In this document: piece by piece, positions 61,001 to 64,000 of the stretch | Layout of the letters: each line of letters opens with the position of its first letter | How positions within the stretch are numbered: position 1 is the first letter of the stretch | NCBI RefSeq assembly: GCF_900101875.1 | Contig: NZ_FNAI01000015.1 | Span: forward strand, 1 to 64,000 | Direction of reading: 5' to 3' | Length of the DNA: 64,000 nt | Source of the DNA: Mucilaginibacter pineti | GTDB lineage: Bacteria > Bacteroidota > Bacteroidia > Sphingobacteriales > Sphingobacteriaceae | Program-made: the position numbers and the translations under genes | Notes under the pieces: generated by a model | The model's database searches: none | What the model saw: the letters and a program-made list of their open reading frames with translations, nothing else | What the model was told of the DNA's origin: nothing

Positions 61001-61307
61001 AACAACCGTTCCTTCAGTTATATATCCATCGGACGATAACAGGAGTGCATTTTATAAGTATAGCAGCACGCTCGTAGAAAATGCGAATAACATCAGGTTG
61101 TTAGATTTGCGTTTAGGTTACTCTTTGGATAGGGCAATGCATCATTCGCTTCCTTTCAAAAAAATCGAGGTATTCGCCTACGCTACTAATTTAGGAATAA
61201 TTTGGAGAGCAAATAAATACGGCATAGATCCCGATTTAACTACATCCAGCTATCACCCTATCCCTACGCCGTTCACACTGGCTTTAGGATTTAATGCAAA
61301 TTTTTAG
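58050..61307 (+). CDS. SusC/RagA-type TonB-linked outer-membrane protein
   Basis: The 1085-residue protein has a signal peptide, then a carboxypeptidase-like N-terminal domain (TGRITDSTGNRPLYGATVRI). A plug with LNRNASPNILDRLAGISSGL and IRGVSTLSGN and TILKDAAAASIWGARSGNGV follows, then a 22-strand-type barrel ending in LALGFNANF. SusC transporters take up glycans or other oligomers with SusD and TonB. The SusD partner starts 19 bp downstream. The substrate is unknown, since no enzyme genes are visible in the window. Confidence 0.93.
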   Translation: MKKTILIIVLAALCLNFRGKAQSITYLTGRITDSTGNRPLYGATVRISKSQISTATDENGNFKISSNQKSGTLIISYIGYKTVQLNFSQETPAPFKIMISPDQTALIEVVVSTGYQTVPKERASGSFDQIDSKLLNRNASPNILDRLAGISSGLRFNGDVNPAVAVGSADRYLGINIRGVSTLSGNVSTDPLIVLDNFPYEGNLSNINPNDIENVTILKDAAAASIWGARSGNGVIVITTKKGYKNEKVIIDVNSTLTFQNKPNLFYDRNYLPSSDYVDLEKSLFKQGYFDPYVQDNYYWSPVSPVVDLLAAAQAGTITQQQANNQINALRTQDVRNDYEKYIYRNTVDQQYSIGLRGGSELNAYNMSVGYVKNQDPMVRNGFDRLTINAGNTYTPLPNLSITANVNYSRNTTALNNNLYYGSGISVGGPIAGLYPYAQFADANGNHLAIVKDYRSSYVAGAPASGLFDWTYKPLDELALGNDNTTVNDLLFKISATYRFLKHWNVNVQYQNENQAVDNTNDQSKNSYAARNLINEFTIINPGAAPTYQVPIGDILDLSHNELISNNLRGQLNYNQLFGGKHDLSGLIGAEVRQLSNTGYTRNSLGYNNEFGTATESLDFHDYLLVNPTGYNIIPSPGGNINGSTNRFISYYSNLGYTYDSKYTFTLSGRKDGSNIFGVKTNDRITPLWSAGAVWDIARETFYKSDWLPLLRVRASYGFNGNVYNGSAYVTGNYTTVSLTGAPAIYNLTAPNPQLSWEKVKNINLGVDFATKNNRINGTVEYYIKNGEDLIENVPLFTSSGFSSFFGNAASTSTKGFDITINTKNIVGKFQWNTSLLLSTLKDKVTRYDQSLTNYSIQSVSGMPVVGHALYGLYSYKWAGLDPANGDPMGYLDGKVSKDYTNIINNFNPDSLKYNGSLRPTIYGSIRNDFAYGPFTFSANIGFEFGYVFRRNSTSISASDIISVPGSQNIDYEQRWQKTGDEKTTTVPSVIYPSDDNRSAFYKYSSTLVENANNIRLLDLRLGYSLDRAMHHSLPFKKIEVFAYATNLGIIWRANKYGIDPDLTTSSYHPIPTPFTLALGFNANF

Positions 61308-61325
61308 AACTCAAAATTTATTAAA

Positions 61326-62729
61326 ATGGAAACGAATTATAAAAATATATGTAATTGGCTGTTCGCTGTTACGCTGGCAATCATGTTATTCAGCGGCTGT
61401 AAAAAACAGGATGATTGGCTAAACGTAAAAAACAAAAAGTCAGACGTAAGCCCTCAAACATTACAGGACTTTCAAGCTGTACTTGATAATATTACCGTAT
61501 TTAACTCTTATGGGTCTGTGCTCGGGTTGGTTGGTACAGACAATATTTATGTTCCTGATGCCAATTTGGACGGTGAAACAACAATAGACAGAAACGCATA
61601 TTTGTGGGCTAAAGATATTTATGAGGGACAGCCTGCCCCTGATTGGAGTTATGAATACCAGGCAGTCGAATATGCTAACATCGTTATAGAAGGTCTTAAC
61701 AAACTCAGTAATACGGATATTTCTTCAATCTCTGGTCAAAACATTAAAGGCGAAGCACTGTTTTGTCGTGCCTATGCATATTATCAGCTATGCCAGCTTT
61801 ACTGTAAACCTTATAGCAAAGCAACAGCTGCGACAGATTTAGGCGTTCCAATCAGGCTGATTACTGATATTAATCAAAAAGTTGGCCGCGCCGCCGTTCA
61901 GCAATGCTATGATCAAATGATCAGTGATCTAAAATCTTCGGTGGCATTTTTACCCGCCAGTGCATTGTATAAAACAAGGCCATCATCAGGCGCTGCAATG
62001 GCTCTTTTAGCAAAAATCTATCTTGCGATGGCCGATTATACTAATGCTTACCAATATGCAGACCTCGCATTGAAGTCCAATAACTCGCTGTTGGACTATA
62101 ACACCTTAAGCCCGACCAGTTCTGCACCATTTCCCACGTTCGCAAAGGGCAATTCTGAAATTATCTATTATGCCTATACCTATGGTTGTACCATAGCCTG
62201 GTATAATGGGTCAGTTACCGGCCGTATCACACCAGATTTGTATAATACTTATGCCAATGGAGACTTAAGGAAAACCCTGTTTTTCGTGGCAGATGGTAAC
62301 GGTTATTTTCGGCCGAAAGCTGGCTATGCTGCAAAGGCTAATAATTTTTGCGGAATTGCGAACAATGAAATTTATTTGATTAGGGCAGAAAGCGCAGTTA
62401 GGACTGGTAATGTTCAGGTAGCATTGGCCGATCTGAATGCGTTGCTTAAAAAACGTTTTACAACTGCAACATTCACAACTGTCACCATAACCGATCCACA
62501 GGCTTTATTGACTACCATTTTATTAGAACGACGTAAAGAACTTCCGTTAACTGGCAATCTAAGGTGGGAAGACCTAAGGCGGTTGAATCTGGAAAGTGGC
62601 TCCGGTGTTACTTTGCATCGGACATATCATAATACTACCTACACCTTGACTTCGGGAGATAATAGGTATGTACTACCAATTCCATCCGACGAAATTACTC
62701 TTGAAGACCTTCAACAAAACCCCCGCTAA
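61326..62729 (+). CDS. RagB/SusD-type substrate-binding lipoprotein
   Basis: The 467-residue protein has a lipoprotein signal (ITLAIMLFSGCKK-like region with the lipobox LFSGC) and a SusD-fold helical body. Its typical start is QDDWLNVKNKKSDVSPQT, with GEALFCRAYAYYQLCQLYC and ERRKELPLTGNLRWEDLRRL near the end. It forms the surface binding partner of the SusC upstream. It is separated from it by 18 bp and followed closely by the TlpA-like gene. Confidence 0.9.
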   Translation: METNYKNICNWLFAVTLAIMLFSGCKKQDDWLNVKNKKSDVSPQTLQDFQAVLDNITVFNSYGSVLGLVGTDNIYVPDANLDGETTIDRNAYLWAKDIYEGQPAPDWSYEYQAVEYANIVIEGLNKLSNTDISSISGQNIKGEALFCRAYAYYQLCQLYCKPYSKATAATDLGVPIRLITDINQKVGRAAVQQCYDQMISDLKSSVAFLPASALYKTRPSSGAAMALLAKIYLAMADYTNAYQYADLALKSNNSLLDYNTLSPTSSAPFPTFAKGNSEIIYYAYTYGCTIAWYNGSVTGRITPDLYNTYANGDLRKTLFFVADGNGYFRPKAGYAAKANNFCGIANNEIYLIRAESAVRTGNVQVALADLNALLKKRFTTATFTTVTITDPQALLTTILLERRKELPLTGNLRWEDLRRLNLESGSGVTLHRTYHNTTYTLTSGDNRYVLPIPSDEITLEDLQQNPR

Positions 62730-62731
62730 TC

Positions 62732-64000
62732 ATGAAATCTTTGAAATTCAGTTTACTTTTTATTATCACTTTGGCATGGTCATGCTGCGTTTATGGCCAG
62801 AAGTCGTCTCTTAAACCAACGAAAAACCAATCAGCAATACCGCATTTTAAAATACATATACATTATCCAGAAGCAGAGAAAGGAGATCAGTTTGGATTCA
62901 ATGTGTCTACGCATACACCGGTATCGAGATTGGCAGGCAGTTCGGAATTTAAACAATTTGTTATTTCTCAAAGTGCAGAGGGTGACTATGAAATTGATTT
63001 ACCATTATCGCCAGATCAGATAAATAAAGGAATCTATGTTACTGCCTTCGATATAAATAATGGCACTAAACCAATGGTAGATAGCAATTCAAAAAGTAAT
63101 TTTAATCTAAGTGCTGAAATCTTGGATAATTATTTTTTTCAATATGGAGACAATGTAGTTGTTGATGTCAAAAGGAAACCTGGCTATCAACCGGGAATTG
63201 CGGCTATGAATAATTTTGTACTTAAATTCCAAGGCAATGGCCATGATAAATGTCAGCTTAGAAGCGACGTAGACTCCATGCGATATGCACAAGATTTTAT
63301 ATACGACTACTGTACCACGGATTCATCCTTCGTTAAAAAAAATCACAGTGTTATCCTTGCGCATAAGCTTTTATCATATTTAAACCCTTATAGCAAGCTC
63401 ATGAATTACCAGGCATTTGAAGAATTAAAGATACATGCTTTTTTTTCTTCAGCTGCGGCAGAAGCTTTGGGAACGCGGATGTTCGTGCATGAACGCTGTA
63501 AGCAATCATCTAAAGAGTTCAAAGCAAAATTTGCACACGATCTGGATATCTCAGATACCTTGCGTTGGTCCGGATTCAACCGACAATCTTTGTATGATAG
63601 TTATGATTTTTGGAAATCGGAAGTGGAAAAATACTACGCTGTATCAGATATTCAAAATCACAAATGGTTTGCTGACAGCTTAACCTCGCCTATAAGCAAA
63701 ATCACAGATTCAGAAATCAAAGAACGACTTTATTTGTTGCTTGCAACTGAATTTTCAGGGAGTTTTCATAATTACACAGCCTATCTGCAAAATGCTTCGC
63801 CATATATCACAACTGCTAAAGGCAAAGCATTATTGCGCGAACTGGTTCGGACAACAGTGGGTCAAAAAGCCTTTAACTTTAATCTTACGGATGTTAACGG
63901 TAGCAATATAAAATTGTCAGATTTTAAGGGAAAAGTGGTGTTTGTCGATTTTTGGTATACCGGTTGTGAAAACTGCCGAAGTTATTATGATTCCGTACTT
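62732..64000 (+). CDS. TlpA-like thioredoxin-fold protein (partial, runs off the window)
   Basis: The frame opens at the ATG at 62732 and stays open to the end of the window (423 residues). It has a signal peptide (FSLLFIITLAWSCCVYGQ), a long N-terminal region of unknown fold, and the start of a thioredoxin domain: KLSDFKGKVVFVDFWYTGCE with the CxxC motif CENC. SusC-SusD-TlpA triads are common in Pedobacter relatives; the thiol protein probably acts in the periplasm on envelope proteins. Confidence 0.8.
   Translation, partial: MKSLKFSLLFIITLAWSCCVYGQKSSLKPTKNQSAIPHFKIHIHYPEAEKGDQFGFNVSTHTPVSRLAGSSEFKQFVISQSAEGDYEIDLPLSPDQINKGIYVTAFDINNGTKPMVDSNSKSNFNLSAEILDNYFFQYGDNVVVDVKRKPGYQPGIAAMNNFVLKFQGNGHDKCQLRSDVDSMRYAQDFIYDYCTTDSSFVKKNHSVILAHKLLSYLNPYSKLMNYQAFEELKIHAFFSSAAAEALGTRMFVHERCKQSSKEFKAKFAHDLDISDTLRWSGFNRQSLYDSYDFWKSEVEKYYAVSDIQNHKWFADSLTSPISKITDSEIKERLYLLLATEFSGSFHNYTAYLQNASPYITTAKGKALLRELVRTTVGQKAFNFNLTDVNGSNIKLSDFKGKVVFVDFWYTGCENCRSYYDSVL

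Noticed and set aside
1..64000. CRISPR array, intact insertion sequence, integrase or prophage genes
   Set aside because: I saw no regularly spaced repeats, and no transposase, integrase or phage structural genes on either strand.

Overview
The window looks like a chromosomal segment of a Bacteroidetes bacterium of the Sphingobacteriaceae type (Mucilaginibacter/Pedobacter-like). The evidence is a SusC/SusD pair, TAnnTTTG-type -7 promoter elements, a fused CcoN-CcoO cbb3 oxidase, a TetX-like monooxygenase and the protein sequences in general. No species can be assigned from the sequence alone.

Layout. (1) 1-7.7 kb: AT-richer accessory DNA with an MFS exporter, a minus-strand run of oxidoreductases (TetX-like FAD monooxygenase, epimerase, SDR, ABM protein) under a divergent AraC regulator, and several decayed genes. 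It ends in a degenerate tRNA-Cys and a truncated signal-peptide gene. (2) 7.75-47.8 kb: a visibly GC-richer block of about 40 kb. It holds the complete cbb3 oxidase assembly set (ccoI, ccoS, ccoNO, ccoQ, ccoP, ccoG, ccoH, safE-like), haem synthesis (hemA, hemN, hemH), acetate and ethanol fermentation (xfp, pta, ackA, adhP), a phosphorylase-like glucan enzyme, mgtA, three universal stress proteins, YceI proteins and a porin, and a sensor/regulator pair. (3) 47.8-57.3 kb: a copper-ATPase remnant, a fatty-acid hydroxylase, small redox and membrane genes, and a tripartite MFS/HlyD/TolC efflux operon with a divergent AraC regulator. (4) 57.3-64 kb: an XRE regulator with an operator-like palindrome, a large hairpin, a small unknown gene and a SusC-SusD-TlpA locus that runs off the end.

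Main result. The 40-kb block appears to be one oxygen-controlled regulon with its own regulator. The kinase at 36187-37374 has a FixL-type haem-PAS domain: H62, R68, H76 and R82 have the same spacing as the four key haem-pocket residues of rhizobial FixL. Its partner at 35138-36190 fuses a receiver domain directly to a CRP/FNR (FixK-like) domain with the FNR-type E-x-x-S-R recognition motif, so the rhizobial FixL-FixJ-FixK cascade is collapsed into two proteins. Twelve promoter regions in the block carry boxes matching TGAY-N4-RTCA, exactly or with one mismatch, and several are divergent. Measured by hand, box centres lie almost always 54-55 bp or 32-33 bp upstream of the centre of a TAnnTTTG-like -7 element, and the two positions are often both occupied 22 bp apart. 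At several promoters the -7 element ends only 3-5 nt before the ATG, which predicts leaderless mRNAs.

The block is flanked by broken genes, and an 11-bp direct repeat (CTGAGCATTAA) lies at both junctions (7723-7733 and 47792-47802). This suggests it was gained or moved as a unit.
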